A DNA stretch of 64,000 nt from Micromonospora trifolii (GCF_022229005.1 NZ_JAKKFD010000041.1:1-64000); one strand, 5' to 3'; counted from the stretch's first letter, positions 1 through 8,768 are shown. The notes: generated by a model not told the origin, from the letters alone. Numbers and translations are program-made.

Positions 1-189
1 CCCGTCGAAGCCTTCGCCGTGCGTGCCGTGATCCAGCAGGCCCTCGGCATGATCATGCACCAACGAAACAGCACGGCCGAGGACGCCTACCTGATCCTGC
101 GGGTGAAGGCGGCCGAAACCGGCAGATCGCTCATCGAGACCGCGATCGTCACCAGAGACCACGACGACAGGCCCACAGCCGGAACCTAG
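1..189 (+). CDS. C-terminal end of an ANTAR-domain regulator (truncated by window edge)
   Basis: The first 62 codons read in frame to a TAG at 187-189 and encode the last part of an ANTAR RNA-binding domain, with an AVRAVIQQALGMIM core. The peptide is identical to the C-terminus of the GAF-ANTAR protein at 329-1087 except for the first residue-pair context (P-V-E here, L-V-E there). ANTAR proteins are transcription antiterminators that bind paired stem-loops in nascent RNA. The start lies outside the window, so it cannot be told whether this is a full paralogue running towards the next gene or a fragment created by the inverted duplication described separately. Confidence 0.7.
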   Translation, partial: PVEAFAVRAVIQQALGMIMHQRNSTAEDAYLILRVKAAETGRSLIETAIVTRDHDDRPTAGT

Positions 190-515
190 AGCAACGGCCA
201 GCTGTCAAGCTCACACCTCATCTCCGCAGCCCTGCCGATGCCGGTACGGCGAGGGTGCCCTCGACCGGATCCTCCGGCATCGGCAGGGCTGCGGAGATGA
301 GGTGTGAGCTTGACAGCTGGCCGTTGCTCTAGGTTCCGGCTGTGGGCCTGTCGTCGTGGTCTCTGGTGACGATCGCGGTCTCGATGAGCGATCTGCCGGT
401 TTCGGCCGCCTTCACCCGCAGGATCAGGTAGGCGTCCTCGGCCGTGCTGTTTCGTTGGTGCATGATCATGCCGAGGGCCTGCTGGATCACGGCACGCACG
501 GCGAAGGCTTCGACG
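3..515. repeat. Near-perfect 242-bp inverted repeat with 29-nt spacer
   Basis: Bases 3-244 are the exact reverse complement of 274-515 (position p pairs with 518-p). Position 2/516 is a mismatch and position 1/517 matches again. The spacer 245-273 contains its own small palindrome (CGAGGG-TG-CCCTCG, 250-263). Each arm holds the last ~185 bp of an ANTAR coding region plus ~55 bp of 3' flank, so the two coding ends point at each other. It may be a genuine convergent duplication with a shared bidirectional terminator, or an assembly fold-back artefact. Confidence 0.95.
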
Positions 516-1087
516 AGTCCGCTGACGAGTTCCTCGGTGCCCGGGTCCGCCGACGTCGGATCCGAGGCTCCGGTGCGGGTGCGCTCCGGGTCGTACACCG
601 TCCAGACCCGGTCGGTCAGCGGTGCCATCGTGTCGGGATCGTGGCTGTAGAGGTTCAGCGCGGCGATGGGCACGCCAGCACCGGCGAACAGGGGGATGGA
701 GAGCGATGCTCGCAGACCCAGTGTCAGCGCCGCCTCGCGGAACCCGGGCCAGGCCATGGTCGCCCCGATGTCCGGCACGGCGACGGGCACACCGGCGTCG
801 AGCGCGTCCAGGCACGGCCCGGCCCGGTCGGCGTACTGGGCGCGGTCGACAGCGAGCGCGATCTCGCTGCTCATGGCGACCGTCGTCGGCGCGCCGTCGC
901 GCGTCCGGGTGACCGACGCATAGCTCACCGGGGCCACGAGGTCAGCTGTCAGCTGCACGATCCGCTGCAACAGATCATCGATCAACGAGGCGTCGCTCGG
1001 GGTTTCGGCGAGGCTGACCAGGGCGTCCGCGAGCCAGCCACGCACTTCCCGTCGGGATCCCGGCGGTGAGTACGGCGGCTTCGCCAT
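329..1087 (-). CDS. GAF and ANTAR domain-containing antiterminator
   Basis: This is a 252-residue protein with a GAF sensor domain at roughly residues 20-160 and an ANTAR RNA-binding domain at about 185-245. Proteins of this kind bind a small ligand or redox signal through GAF and prevent transcription termination by binding dual stem-loops in nascent RNA. The start was set at the ATG ending at 1087, because GAAGGAG sits 7 nt upstream. A longer frame to 1159 lacks a ribosome binding site. It faces away from a second GAF-ANTAR gene at 1427. Its 3' end lies inside the inverted repeat that opens the window. The signal it senses is not evident from sequence. Confidence 0.88.
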   Translation of the reverse strand: MAKPPYSPPGSRREVRGWLADALVSLAETPSDASLIDDLLQRIVQLTADLVAPVSYASVTRTRDGAPTTVAMSSEIALAVDRAQYADRAGPCLDALDAGVPVAVPDIGATMAWPGFREAALTLGLRASLSIPLFAGAGVPIAALNLYSHDPDTMAPLTDRVWTVYDPERTRTGASDPTSADPGTEELVSGLVEAFAVRAVIQQALGMIMHQRNSTAEDAYLILRVKAAETGRSLIETAIVTRDHDDRPTAGT

Positions 1088-1261
1088 AGGAAATCTCCTT
1101 CGGTAGTCGATGGTCCAGTGCCCGACGAGGGGCGACTTACGCATCGTGGCTGAGCCCAAGATCCGCAGCAGTCGCCGGACGGGTGTCCTGACCTCGTCGC
1201 CAGGACGGCCACCAGCGAGCCGGTTTTCCCTGCAATCGGCGCAGCAAGGTGCGGGTGACCA

Positions 1262-1283
1262 GCTAGCGTGGGCTATCGCTAGC
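1262..1283. promoter_or_regulatory. Operator-like inverted repeat between divergent GAF-ANTAR genes
   Basis: The 339-bp gap 1088-1426 holds no gene. It contains a perfect 7-bp inverted repeat, GCTAGCG-N8-CGCTAGC, with a 22-bp span typical of a dimeric repressor site. It lies 144 bp before the start at 1427 and 175 bp before the start at 1087, so it could serve either gene. No regulator is assigned. Confidence 0.4.
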
Positions 1284-1426
1284 GGCGTTGCCGGCTCCGT
1301 GACGGTGGTCTTGCCGTCATGGCCTGGGGAAGCTGGGGCGCGGTTCGCGACATGTGCCCCGCTCGGGCCCCGGCCGGTAAGAAGATCCCGTCCGGGGCCG
1401 CCCGCCTAGGTGAGGGAGCAGCGGGG

Positions 1427-2167
1427 ATGGCTGGCAGTGACAGCGATGCGGGCACCGGCGTGCCACGGCCCGCAGCGGTGGACGATCTCGCGGGGAAGCT
1501 GAGTGACCTGGCTCGGACGTTGCAGCACGAGGACAGCGTGGTAGCGACCCTGCAGGCGATTGCCGGCGCAGCGGTGGGCACGGTGCCGGGCGCGGAGTAC
1601 GCCGCCCTGTCCGTGGTGGAACACCGCCGGGAGGTCCACACTCGGGCCGGCACCGCCGACCTGGCGTACGCGGTGGATCGGGTGCAGTACGAAGTCGGTG
1701 AGGGCCCGTGCCTGAGCGCGGTGTATGAGCAGCAGACCGTGCACGTGCCGGACATGACGGTCGAGGAGCGGTGGCCCCGGTTCACCCAGCGCGCCGCCGA
1801 GTTGGGCGTGTCGAGCATGTTGTCGTTCCAGCTGTACGTGCAGGAGGACAACCTCGGCGCGCTGAACCTGTACTCGTCGCGCACGCACGCCTTCGATGAC
1901 GACTCGGCGCACGTGGGGCTGCTGTTCGCCGCGCACGCCGCGGTGGCGATGTCCGGCGCGCAGCACCTCGAACAGCTCAATCAGGCGATCTCGGTGCGGG
2001 ACGTCATCGGGCAGGCGAAGGGCATCCTGATGGAGCGTCACAAGCTGAGCGCCGACCAGGCATTCGCTGTCCTGGCACGGGCCAGTCAGAACACCAACCA
2101 GAAACTCGTCGACGTCGCAAGGTATCTGACGGCGACGGGTCAACTGACCCACCGCACACCCCGGTGA
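1427..2167 (+). CDS. GAF and ANTAR domain-containing antiterminator
   Basis: A 246-residue protein with an N-terminal GAF domain (about 20-170) and a C-terminal ANTAR domain (about 180-240, core RDVIGQAKGILMERH). The GAF segment carries the YEVGEGPCL stretch typical of actinobacterial GAF-ANTAR proteins. The ATG at 1427 follows a GAGGGAGC box. Upstream codons to 1319 look like leader sequence. It is one of three intact GAF-ANTAR genes, one edge fragment and one remnant within the first 10 kb. It points towards, and converges with, the GAF-PP2C phosphatase at 2291. The role is probably antitermination in response to a stress or ligand signal (family knowledge); targets are unknown. Confidence 0.9.
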   Translation: MAGSDSDAGTGVPRPAAVDDLAGKLSDLARTLQHEDSVVATLQAIAGAAVGTVPGAEYAALSVVEHRREVHTRAGTADLAYAVDRVQYEVGEGPCLSAVYEQQTVHVPDMTVEERWPRFTQRAAELGVSSMLSFQLYVQEDNLGALNLYSSRTHAFDDDSAHVGLLFAAHAAVAMSGAQHLEQLNQAISVRDVIGQAKGILMERHKLSADQAFAVLARASQNTNQKLVDVARYLTATGQLTHRTPR

Positions 2168-2290
2168 ACGCCGCCTCCCTGTCCCTCATCCTTCGGATCG
2201 AGAGGGCGGGGACAGGCGCTCGGGCACGCCGAGCACACCCAGTAGCCCGGTGATGGCCAAAACCCTGTGCACTGTGCCTGCCGCGGCGGC

Positions 2291-3511
2291 TCAATCCGAT
2301 GGTGGTTGGCGGCGGACGACGAGCAGGGCGATGTCGTCGTTGGGGTGCTCCTCCGCGGTGGTGACCATGATGTGGTCGCACAACGCCTCGGCGGGCCCGG
2401 ACCGCACGGCGTCGGCGAGGCGCTCGATGCCGGTGTCGATCAGTTCGTTGCGGCGTTCGACCAGTCCGTCGGTGTAGAAGACGAGCGTCGCTCCCGGCGG
2501 TAGGTCCAGAACTGTCGTGCGGCGGTTGGTGGATGGTCGGCCCACGCCGAGTGGCCGGTCCACCGTCAGGCTGACGAGCTGGGTGGGATGGCCGGGGACA
2601 GCCAGCAGCGGTGGCAGATGACCTGCGGAGGAGAGGTGCACCGTTGCGCGGTCGGGCGCGATCAGGGCGTAGACGGCGGTGGTGAGGGTGCCCGCCTCGA
2701 AATGGTGGATCTTGCGGTCGAGGGAGGTCAGCGCCACGGCGGGATCGTCGGAATCGAGGGCGTAGGCGCGTAGCGCGCTGCGGATGCGTCCCATGACGAC
2801 GGCGGATGGCAGCCCGTGGCCGGAGACATCACCGATGACGGCGCCCAGCCAGCCCGAGGGCAACGTGAACACGTCGTACCAGTCGCCGCCGATGCCCAGG
2901 TCGTGGCCGGGAACGTACCGGGCGGCCAGGTCCAGGCCGGGAACGTCGGGTAGCCGGCCGGGTAGCAGGCTGTGTTGCAGGGCCAGCGCTGCCTGCCGGT
3001 CGAGGACCTGTGCGCGGGCCTGACCGGCGAGGCTGGCACGGTCGGCTACGAGCTGCAACAGCTTCACGTCTTCGGGGCCGAACCGCCGCGGGGCCAGGGA
3101 GCCGACGTGCAGCACGCCGACGAGGTTGCCGTTGGCGAGCATGGGCACACCCAGCAGGGCACGTACGCCCGTGGCGAGCAGGATCGGATTGACCACGTCG
3201 TCGGGCGTGACGTCATGGATCGTGACCGGCGCGCGTGTCGCTGCCACCCGCCCGGCGAAGCCGCGTCCGACCCGGATGCGGAACCCGCGGCGTACCTCCT
3301 CCTCCAGGCCCTTGGCCGCGGTCGCGACGAGCTCGCCGGTGTGGTCGTCCAGCAGGAGGATGGTGGCGGTATCGACCTTGAGTAGGTCCCGGACCCGTTC
3401 GAGTAGCTCGTCGAGCAGCTCGGCGACGTTCAGCCCCGACAGGGCGGCATCGGTGATCGCCTCGATACGTCGCAGCCGCTCCTCATTCGTCACCACCTCG
3501 GCATCAGCCAC
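2291..3511 (-). CDS. GAF domain PP2C-type (SpoIIE/RsbU-like) phosphatase
   Basis: This 406-residue protein has a GAF domain (about 25-165) followed by a PPM/PP2C phosphatase domain (about 185-400). Metal-binding motifs are visible: GGDWYDVF, IGDVSGHG, YTDGLVERR and a terminal NDDIALLVV. Such enzymes dephosphorylate STAS anti-anti-sigma factors and so start a partner switch that frees a sigma factor. The GTG start at 3511 gives a protein beginning MADAEVV. The RsbW-like kinase begins 194 bp away on the opposite strand, so kinase and phosphatase activities are encoded side by side from one divergent promoter region. The cognate STAS protein and sigma factor are not adjacent. Confidence 0.9.
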   Translation of the reverse strand: MADAEVVTNEERLRRIEAITDAALSGLNVAELLDELLERVRDLLKVDTATILLLDDHTGELVATAAKGLEEEVRRGFRIRVGRGFAGRVAATRAPVTIHDVTPDDVVNPILLATGVRALLGVPMLANGNLVGVLHVGSLAPRRFGPEDVKLLQLVADRASLAGQARAQVLDRQAALALQHSLLPGRLPDVPGLDLAARYVPGHDLGIGGDWYDVFTLPSGWLGAVIGDVSGHGLPSAVVMGRIRSALRAYALDSDDPAVALTSLDRKIHHFEAGTLTTAVYALIAPDRATVHLSSAGHLPPLLAVPGHPTQLVSLTVDRPLGVGRPSTNRRTTVLDLPPGATLVFYTDGLVERRNELIDTGIERLADAVRSGPAEALCDHIMVTTAEEHPNDDIALLVVRRQPPSD

Positions 3512-3705
3512 CCAGGCAGCCTAGACGCGGGCACCCTACCGATGGCATGTCAGGAGCGAGATCAACAGTGTGGTGCCGACGACGCGGGGTACCTTCCGAT
3601 GTCACATCGATGCCATGGCCGACTGGTGAACCCGTTCCGGAGAGCTATCGTCCCTCGTGCCACCGGTAAGGTCACCGGCTCCACGTCCGACAGGGAGGGG
3701 AAGCA

Positions 3706-4143
3706 GTGGCTAAACCGCCGCTCGACCACCACGCTCCCACCGTCAGTAAGCCCCTGCTCTCGACGTCGTTCACCCTCGCCGACCTCAACCGCGTCCGACA
3801 CGAGGTGGAGGCCGTCAGTCGCCGGTGTGGCCTCGACCACGACGAGATCGAGAACTGGGTCATCGCGGTCAACGAACTGATGATCAACGTGATCCGGCAC
3901 GGGGGAGGCGCAGGTTGCCTACGCCTGCTTCTGGACGGCCACCTCGTCTGTGAAGTCACTGACCAGGGGCGGGGGTTCAACACCGCTCGCTACGTTTCGC
4001 GCACCGAACGACCGCCCCTGTCGGAGACAGGAGGAATGGGCCTGTGGGTGGTCGCGCGCATGGCCGACTATCTCCTCGTCGACAGTGGGCCCGCAGGCAC
4101 CGCCATCCGCATCGCGGCACGCACCCGCGGCACTCTCGGATAG
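3706..4143 (+). CDS. RsbW-like anti-sigma factor serine kinase (HATPase_c_2)
   Basis: A 145-residue GHKL-type ATP-binding protein. The N box is seen as VNELMINVIRHGG, and the later ATP-lid glycines as DQGRGF and GGMGLWVV. Proteins of this family either hold a sigma factor directly or phosphorylate a STAS antagonist. The GTG at 3706 is preceded by GGGAGGGG. The length matches RsbW and SpoIIAB proteins. It is divergent from the GAF-PP2C phosphatase, which suggests opposing roles on the same partner (inference). No sigma-factor gene follows; the next gene is an unrelated P450 on the other strand. Confidence 0.87.
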   Translation: MAKPPLDHHAPTVSKPLLSTSFTLADLNRVRHEVEAVSRRCGLDHDEIENWVIAVNELMINVIRHGGGAGCLRLLLDGHLVCEVTDQGRGFNTARYVSRTERPPLSETGGMGLWVVARMADYLLVDSGPAGTAIRIAARTRGTLG

Positions 4144-4421
4144 CCAGGGTCGCCCGGCCGGATCGTCAGATCACTGGTTCCCGTGGTTGTCCTGCCAGTG
4201 GCCACCCCCGGGGGCAGTGTCGGTCTGGATGGCGAACCGGTCGCCGTCGAGGTCGTCCCCACGACGCGGCAGTCGACGACGCGCAGCACCTTGCCCGCGG
4301 TGGCCGTCGGCAGGCCAGCTCACACGCTGATCGACCAGCGTGTTCTGGCTGTAGCGGACCACGCCCACCGACGGGGCAATCGCCGTGAACACCGACAGAT
4401 CGTCACCCACGGCTTGCGGAC

Positions 4422-5726
4422 CTAACCGACATCCCGCTTGCTGACCTGGCGCTCCCGCTGTCCACCGACTGCCTCTCCGCCGTGCGAGACGCGCACGTCG
4501 GTCACGACGAAACGGCTGCGGGGCTGCGTGGGGATTCGGCGCAACGAGATCGACAGGTCCTGCTCGGGCACCGTGTAGTCCAGCCGTGCCAACCAGCCGG
4601 CGAAGGCCGTGAGCAGGGCCACTGTGACGTCCTCACCCGGGCAGCGGTGCCCGGTGCTCGGATCGGCCCCACCCTGAGGGATGAGTTCGTACGGATCGGG
4701 AGTGCGCCCGACGAATCGCCGGGGGTCGAAGCGGTACGGGTCGGGCCACAGTCCCGGGTCGTGGTTCTGACCGTAGATGTCGAGCAGGACGAGCGACCCG
4801 GCGCGAACGTGCTGACCCTGCCAGGTCAGGTCGGTCACCGCTCGGCCGCCGACGAACGGGGCGAACGGATAGAAGCGGCGTACCTCGTGGGCGAAAGCCA
4901 CCGCGTAGCCGGTGTCGCCGGCGCGCAGGTGGTCGCGGTGCTCGGGCCAGCGGTGCAGCGCGTGTGCCGTGAACGCCACGAACCAGGACACCGCGACGGT
5001 GGGACGGATGATGTTGAGCAACTCGACAGCGGCGAGCTTGGCGTCCACCAGCTGACCGTCGCGGTGGCGGTGCCCGGCAACCGCTTCCAGTGCGGATCCG
5101 GCAGGTGTGGTGAGCGCGCCCGCGCGGACCTGCTGGACGAGCCCGGCCAGCCAGTCCTCGCGCCGCCCACGGGCACGCCGAGCCCGCCAGTGTCGCGGGC
5201 CGAGCGTCGCGAAGCCGTCGACCAGGGCGGTCAGGTCGCGGGCCACGGGCCCGACAGCGGCATCGCCGAGTGGAATTCCGGCCCAGCGGCAGACGCCCTT
5301 GGTGATCGCCTGGCTCGCCTCGTCGAAGAGCACGACCTGCGGTCCGTCACCGCTCGTCGCGATCGTTTCGTTCCAGGCCGCGCCCACCTGGTCGACCAGG
5401 GCGGCGACGCGACCCGGATCGGTGAGCACTGACAGGAACATCGCCTTGCGGTGACGATGGTCCGAACCGTCGAGGGTGTGCACTGCCCGGTGACCGAACA
5501 ACGTTCCCTGTACCGGTTCCGGGATGGCCGCGTGCCGGCGTACGTGCCGTTCGTCGTAGAAGAACCGCACCGCGTCGGGTCCGCGGAGCGCCAGTGCGCG
5601 CTGACCCAGCACCCGGATCGGCACGCTGGATGCGCCTTCACGTCTCAGCAGCCCGGGCAGCCAGGCGTAGCCGTTGACGATCGCCCCGAGGGTGTCGTCC
5701 AGGTGTGGTCCGCGCTGGTCGGTCAT
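4422..5726 (-). CDS. CYP152-family P450 (fatty acid peroxygenase/decarboxylase type)
   Basis: This is a 434-residue soluble cytochrome P450. The haem-thiolate motif is TGHRCPGED with Cys362. The I-helix carries an Arg-Pro pair (R241-P242, in NIIRPTVAV) in place of the usual acid-alcohol pair. That pair is the hallmark of CYP152 enzymes, which use hydrogen peroxide and the substrate carboxylate instead of a redox partner. The B-helix segment TLFGHRAVHTLDG places His83 where OleT has His85 and BS-beta has Gln85, which favours the alkene-forming decarboxylase subtype. No ferredoxin or reductase gene is adjacent, in keeping with a peroxygenase. It is divergent from the cyclase gene at 5825. The 278 bp downstream (4144-4421) show nothing recognisable. 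Confidence 0.85.
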   Translation of the reverse strand: MTDQRGPHLDDTLGAIVNGYAWLPGLLRREGASSVPIRVLGQRALALRGPDAVRFFYDERHVRRHAAIPEPVQGTLFGHRAVHTLDGSDHRHRKAMFLSVLTDPGRVAALVDQVGAAWNETIATSGDGPQVVLFDEASQAITKGVCRWAGIPLGDAAVGPVARDLTALVDGFATLGPRHWRARRARGRREDWLAGLVQQVRAGALTTPAGSALEAVAGHRHRDGQLVDAKLAAVELLNIIRPTVAVSWFVAFTAHALHRWPEHRDHLRAGDTGYAVAFAHEVRRFYPFAPFVGGRAVTDLTWQGQHVRAGSLVLLDIYGQNHDPGLWPDPYRFDPRRFVGRTPDPYELIPQGGADPSTGHRCPGEDVTVALLTAFAGWLARLDYTVPEQDLSISLRRIPTQPRSRFVVTDVRVSHGGEAVGGQRERQVSKRDVG

Positions 5727-5824
5727 GAGCGGGCAGTGCCCACGACGCCCGGCGCGAAACCCGCCTGGCCGACCCGAAGCGACAGAGGTCCATCGTGGAG
5801 GTTGAGCGGGTGTACCGTCGCCGC

Positions 5825-6586
5825 ATGACGGTGCTGCAGGAGTTTGTCGCCGCTCTCTCCAGCGGCCGGATCCAGGTTGTCGACCTCACCGCTCCGCTCT
5901 CGGACCAGACCCCGATCCTCGGTCTGCCCGAGCAGTTCGGCCAGACCTGGCCGTTTCAGCTCAGCGAGATCAGCCGGTACGACGACCGGGGTCCGGCCTG
6001 GTACTGGAACAACTTCTCCACCGGCGAGCACACCGGCACCCACTTCGACGCCCCGGTGCACTGGGTCACCGGTCAACAGGGCGCGGACGTGTCGCAGGTC
6101 CCGGTGAGCCGGTTGATCGCCCCGGCGGTGGTGATCGACCACGCCGCCGACGCCGCCGACAATCCTGACTTTTTGCTGGAGGTCGAGCACGTCAAGGCAT
6201 GGGAGGCGGAACACGGCGCCCTGCCCAGCGGTGGCTGGCTGCTCTACCGCACCGGGTGGGACGCGCACGGCGACGACCCGGAGCGGTACGCCAACGCCGG
6301 GCGCACCCCGGGCATCTCCGTGGAGTGCGCCCGCTGGCTGGCCGAGGAGTCGCCGATCCAGGGCGTCGGGGTGGAGACGGTCGGGACCGACGCTGGCGCC
6401 GCGCACTCGTTCGACCCGCCGTTCCCGTGCCACTCGTACCTGCTCGGCCAGGACAAGTACGGCCTGACCCAGCTTCGTAACCTGACGCAGTTGCCGGCGA
6501 CCGGCGCGGTGGTGATCGCCGGGCCACTGCCGATCGTCTCCGGCTCCGGCAGCCCATGTCGGGTCCTCGCGCTCGTCGAACGGTAG
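5825..6586 (+). CDS. Cyclase-family metal hydrolase (kynurenine-formamidase fold)
   Basis: A protein of about 253 residues with the family's HTGTHFDAPVHW metal-binding motif. The family includes bacterial kynurenine formamidase and isatin hydrolase. Its members hydrolyse amide or cyclic substrates at a divalent metal. The ATG at 5825 was chosen; a GTG at 5795 in the same frame is possible and neither has a strong ribosome binding site. The ThDP enzyme starts 12 bp after its stop, so the two are almost surely co-transcribed. A linked ring-opening/decarboxylation pathway is plausible, but the substrate cannot be told from the sequence. Confidence 0.85.
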   Translation: MTVLQEFVAALSSGRIQVVDLTAPLSDQTPILGLPEQFGQTWPFQLSEISRYDDRGPAWYWNNFSTGEHTGTHFDAPVHWVTGQQGADVSQVPVSRLIAPAVVIDHAADAADNPDFLLEVEHVKAWEAEHGALPSGGWLLYRTGWDAHGDDPERYANAGRTPGISVECARWLAEESPIQGVGVETVGTDAGAAHSFDPPFPCHSYLLGQDKYGLTQLRNLTQLPATGAVVIAGPLPIVSGSGSPCRVLALVER

Positions 6587-6598
6587 GCCGGGCCACCG

Positions 6599-8245
6599 AT
6601 GCGGGTAGCCGAGGTGGTCGGGCGGGTCCTGCACGCACACGGCGCACGGCACGTCTTCGGGGTGGTCGGCAGTGGCAACTTCCATGTCACGAACGCGCTC
6701 GTCGCGGCCGGCGCCCGGTTCGTGGCGGCGGCCCACGAGGGCGGCGCGGCGAGCATGGCCGACGGGTACGCCCGTACCGCCGGGACTGTGGGGCTGCTCT
6801 CGGTGCACCAGGGGCCGGGCGTCACCAACGCGCTGACCGGTCTCACCGAGGCCGCGAAGAGCCGTACCCCGATGGTGGTCCTGGCCCCGGAGGCGACAGC
6901 GCCGCTGTCGAACTTCTTCATCGACCTGCCGGCGCTCGCCGCCGCGGTCGGGGCCGACTTCCATCGGGTACGCGCGACGCACGCGGCCGAGGACGCGGGC
7001 GCGGCGTACCGGGCCGCCGCCCGGGGCGCGACTGTGGTGCTGGGCCTCCCGTTGGAGGTGCAGCAAGCCGTGACCGAAGCGTGGTCCGGCCCGGTCCCGG
7101 CGGCCGTGCCGACCCCTGTCAGCGCCCCGCAGGTCGAGCCGTTGCTGGCAGCGCTCCAGGCCGCACGTCGACCGGTCTTCATCGCCGGTCGGGGCGCCCG
7201 GGCGGCTCGGGAACCGCTGATCCGGCTCGCAGACGCGTGCGGTGCGCTTCTCGCGGTCTCGGCCGCGGCGAAGGGACTGTTCGCTGGCAACCCGTGGAAC
7301 CTCGACGTGGCCGGCGGCTTCGCCACCCCGCTCACCGCCGAGCTGATCGGCGCGGCGGACCTGGTCGTCGCGTGGGGCAGCACGCTGAACATGTGGACCA
7401 CCCGGCACGGCGAACTGATCCCGGCCTCCGCCGTCGTCGTCCAGGTCGACCACGACCCGGCCGCGTTCGGGGTGAACCGCCCGGTCGACCTGACGGTGGC
7501 CGGCGAGGTGTCGGCTGTCGCCGAGGCGGTGCTCGCTCAGCTGAGCGTTGGCGCCACCGGGGCCGGGGGCGCCACCACCGGCGGCTGGCGTACGCCGGAG
7601 CTGGCCCGACGCATTCGCGACCACTGCCGGTGGCGGACGGTTCCCTACCAGGATGAGGGCGGCGGAGCCCCGGCGACGATCGACCCGAGGACGCTCTCGG
7701 CCGCCCTGGACGACCTGCTGCCGGCCGACCGGACCGTGGTGGTCGACTCCGGCAACTTCATGGGCTACCCGTCGATGTGGCTCGACGTGCCGGACGTGGC
7801 CGGGTTCTGCTTCACCCAGGCGTTCCAGTCGGTCGGGCTCGGCCTGGCCAGTGCGCTCGGAGCGGCGGTTGCCCGCCCGGACCGGCTCACCGTCGCCGCG
7901 GTCGGCGACGGTGGCTTCGTCATGTCCGCTACCGAACTGGTCACCGCCGTCCGGCTGGCGCTACCCCTGCTCGTGGTGATCTACGACGACGCGGCGTACG
8001 GAGCGGAAGTGCACCACTTCGGCCCCGACGGGCACCCGTTGGAGACTGTCACCTTCCCCGAGACCGACCTGGCCGCGATCGCCCGCGGTTACGGCTGCGA
8101 CGGGCTGACCGCCCGGACCGTCGACGATCTCGCACCGGTACGCCAGTGGCTCGCTGGTCCGCGCACCCGGCCGTTGGTGGTCGACGCCAAGGTCAGCGCC
8201 GCCCGCGGTTCGTGGTGGTTGGAGGAGGCGTTCCGTGGCCACTGA
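6599..8245 (+). CDS. Thiamine diphosphate-dependent decarboxylase/carboligase
   Basis: A 548-residue member of the acetolactate synthase/benzoylformate decarboxylase superfamily with the usual three domains: PYR (about 1-165), central (190-320) and PP (370-530). The cofactor-activating Glu is visible in AAHEGGAASMADGYA. The ThDP/Mg motif starts at GDGGFVM, but its end reads YDDAAYG where most relatives have an Asn for Mg. Asp may still serve as a ligand. It follows the cyclase by 12 bp, and the pair probably forms a two-step catabolic module. The substrate class (2-keto acid) comes from the family only. Acetolactate synthase itself is less likely because no regulatory subunit or ilv gene is nearby. 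Confidence 0.85.
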   Translation: MRVAEVVGRVLHAHGARHVFGVVGSGNFHVTNALVAAGARFVAAAHEGGAASMADGYARTAGTVGLLSVHQGPGVTNALTGLTEAAKSRTPMVVLAPEATAPLSNFFIDLPALAAAVGADFHRVRATHAAEDAGAAYRAAARGATVVLGLPLEVQQAVTEAWSGPVPAAVPTPVSAPQVEPLLAALQAARRPVFIAGRGARAAREPLIRLADACGALLAVSAAAKGLFAGNPWNLDVAGGFATPLTAELIGAADLVVAWGSTLNMWTTRHGELIPASAVVVQVDHDPAAFGVNRPVDLTVAGEVSAVAEAVLAQLSVGATGAGGATTGGWRTPELARRIRDHCRWRTVPYQDEGGGAPATIDPRTLSAALDDLLPADRTVVVDSGNFMGYPSMWLDVPDVAGFCFTQAFQSVGLGLASALGAAVARPDRLTVAAVGDGGFVMSATELVTAVRLALPLLVVIYDDAAYGAEVHHFGPDGHPLETVTFPETDLAAIARGYGCDGLTARTVDDLAPVRQWLAGPRTRPLVVDAKVSAARGSWWLEEAFRGH

Positions 8246-8356
8246 GCCACCACCGCCGTGCCCAAGGCCAGGTCAGACCCAGCGCTACCGGGTGTCAGCC
8301 GGGCAACGCCCGGACAGGTCGGTGACAGGCCGTCATAGCTGACGTACGTTGGCGCG

Positions 8357-8740
8357 GTGGCCACTCTTTGGACCCTCGGATGCGATGCCGACGATCCCCA
8401 GCGGATCGCCGCCTTCTGGGCGTTGGCTCTCGGCTATGTCAAGGAGCCCGGTTTCGACGAGCCCGACAACGCGTCCATAATCGATCCGGACGGCAGGGGC
8501 CCTGCCATCAGCTTCCTCAAGGTCCCCGAGGAAAAGTCCGCCAAGAACCGTATGCACATCGACATCCGGGTGGCAGGTCCAGGCTCGGGTGACATGGCCG
8601 AGCGCGCCCGGTTGATCCGGCAGAAGGTGCCCGAACTGGTTGCCGTCGGCGCGACTGTGGTCCGTGAGGAGTGGTACGGCGACGTCCTCGGGCACGTCGT
8701 CATGCTCGACCCCGAGGGCAACGAGTTCTGCGTCGCCTGA
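8357..8740 (+). CDS. VOC-family glyoxalase-like protein
   Basis: A 127-residue single VOC-fold protein beginning at GTG 8357. It shows the pattern of the actinobacterial glyoxalase-like group: CDADDPQRIAAFW near the N-terminus, KNRMHIDIRV in the middle, and LDPEGNEFCVA at the C-terminus. It resembles each half of the two-domain protein at 51750. A TACGTT hexamer at 8345-8350, 6 nt before the start, with no Shine-Dalgarno box, suggests a leaderless mRNA. The substrate is unknown; members are often annotated as resistance or detoxification proteins without proof. Confidence 0.8.
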   Translation: MATLWTLGCDADDPQRIAAFWALALGYVKEPGFDEPDNASIIDPDGRGPAISFLKVPEEKSAKNRMHIDIRVAGPGSGDMAERARLIRQKVPELVAVGATVVREEWYGDVLGHVVMLDPEGNEFCVA

Positions 8741-8768
8741 CGTCATGATCAGGGCGGCACCCGCGTGT

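Noticed and set aside
5723..7624. 633-codon minus-strand open frame
   Set aside because: It is antisense to the cyclase and ThDP genes, which have family motifs and good starts. Long antisense frames are expected at this G+C content.
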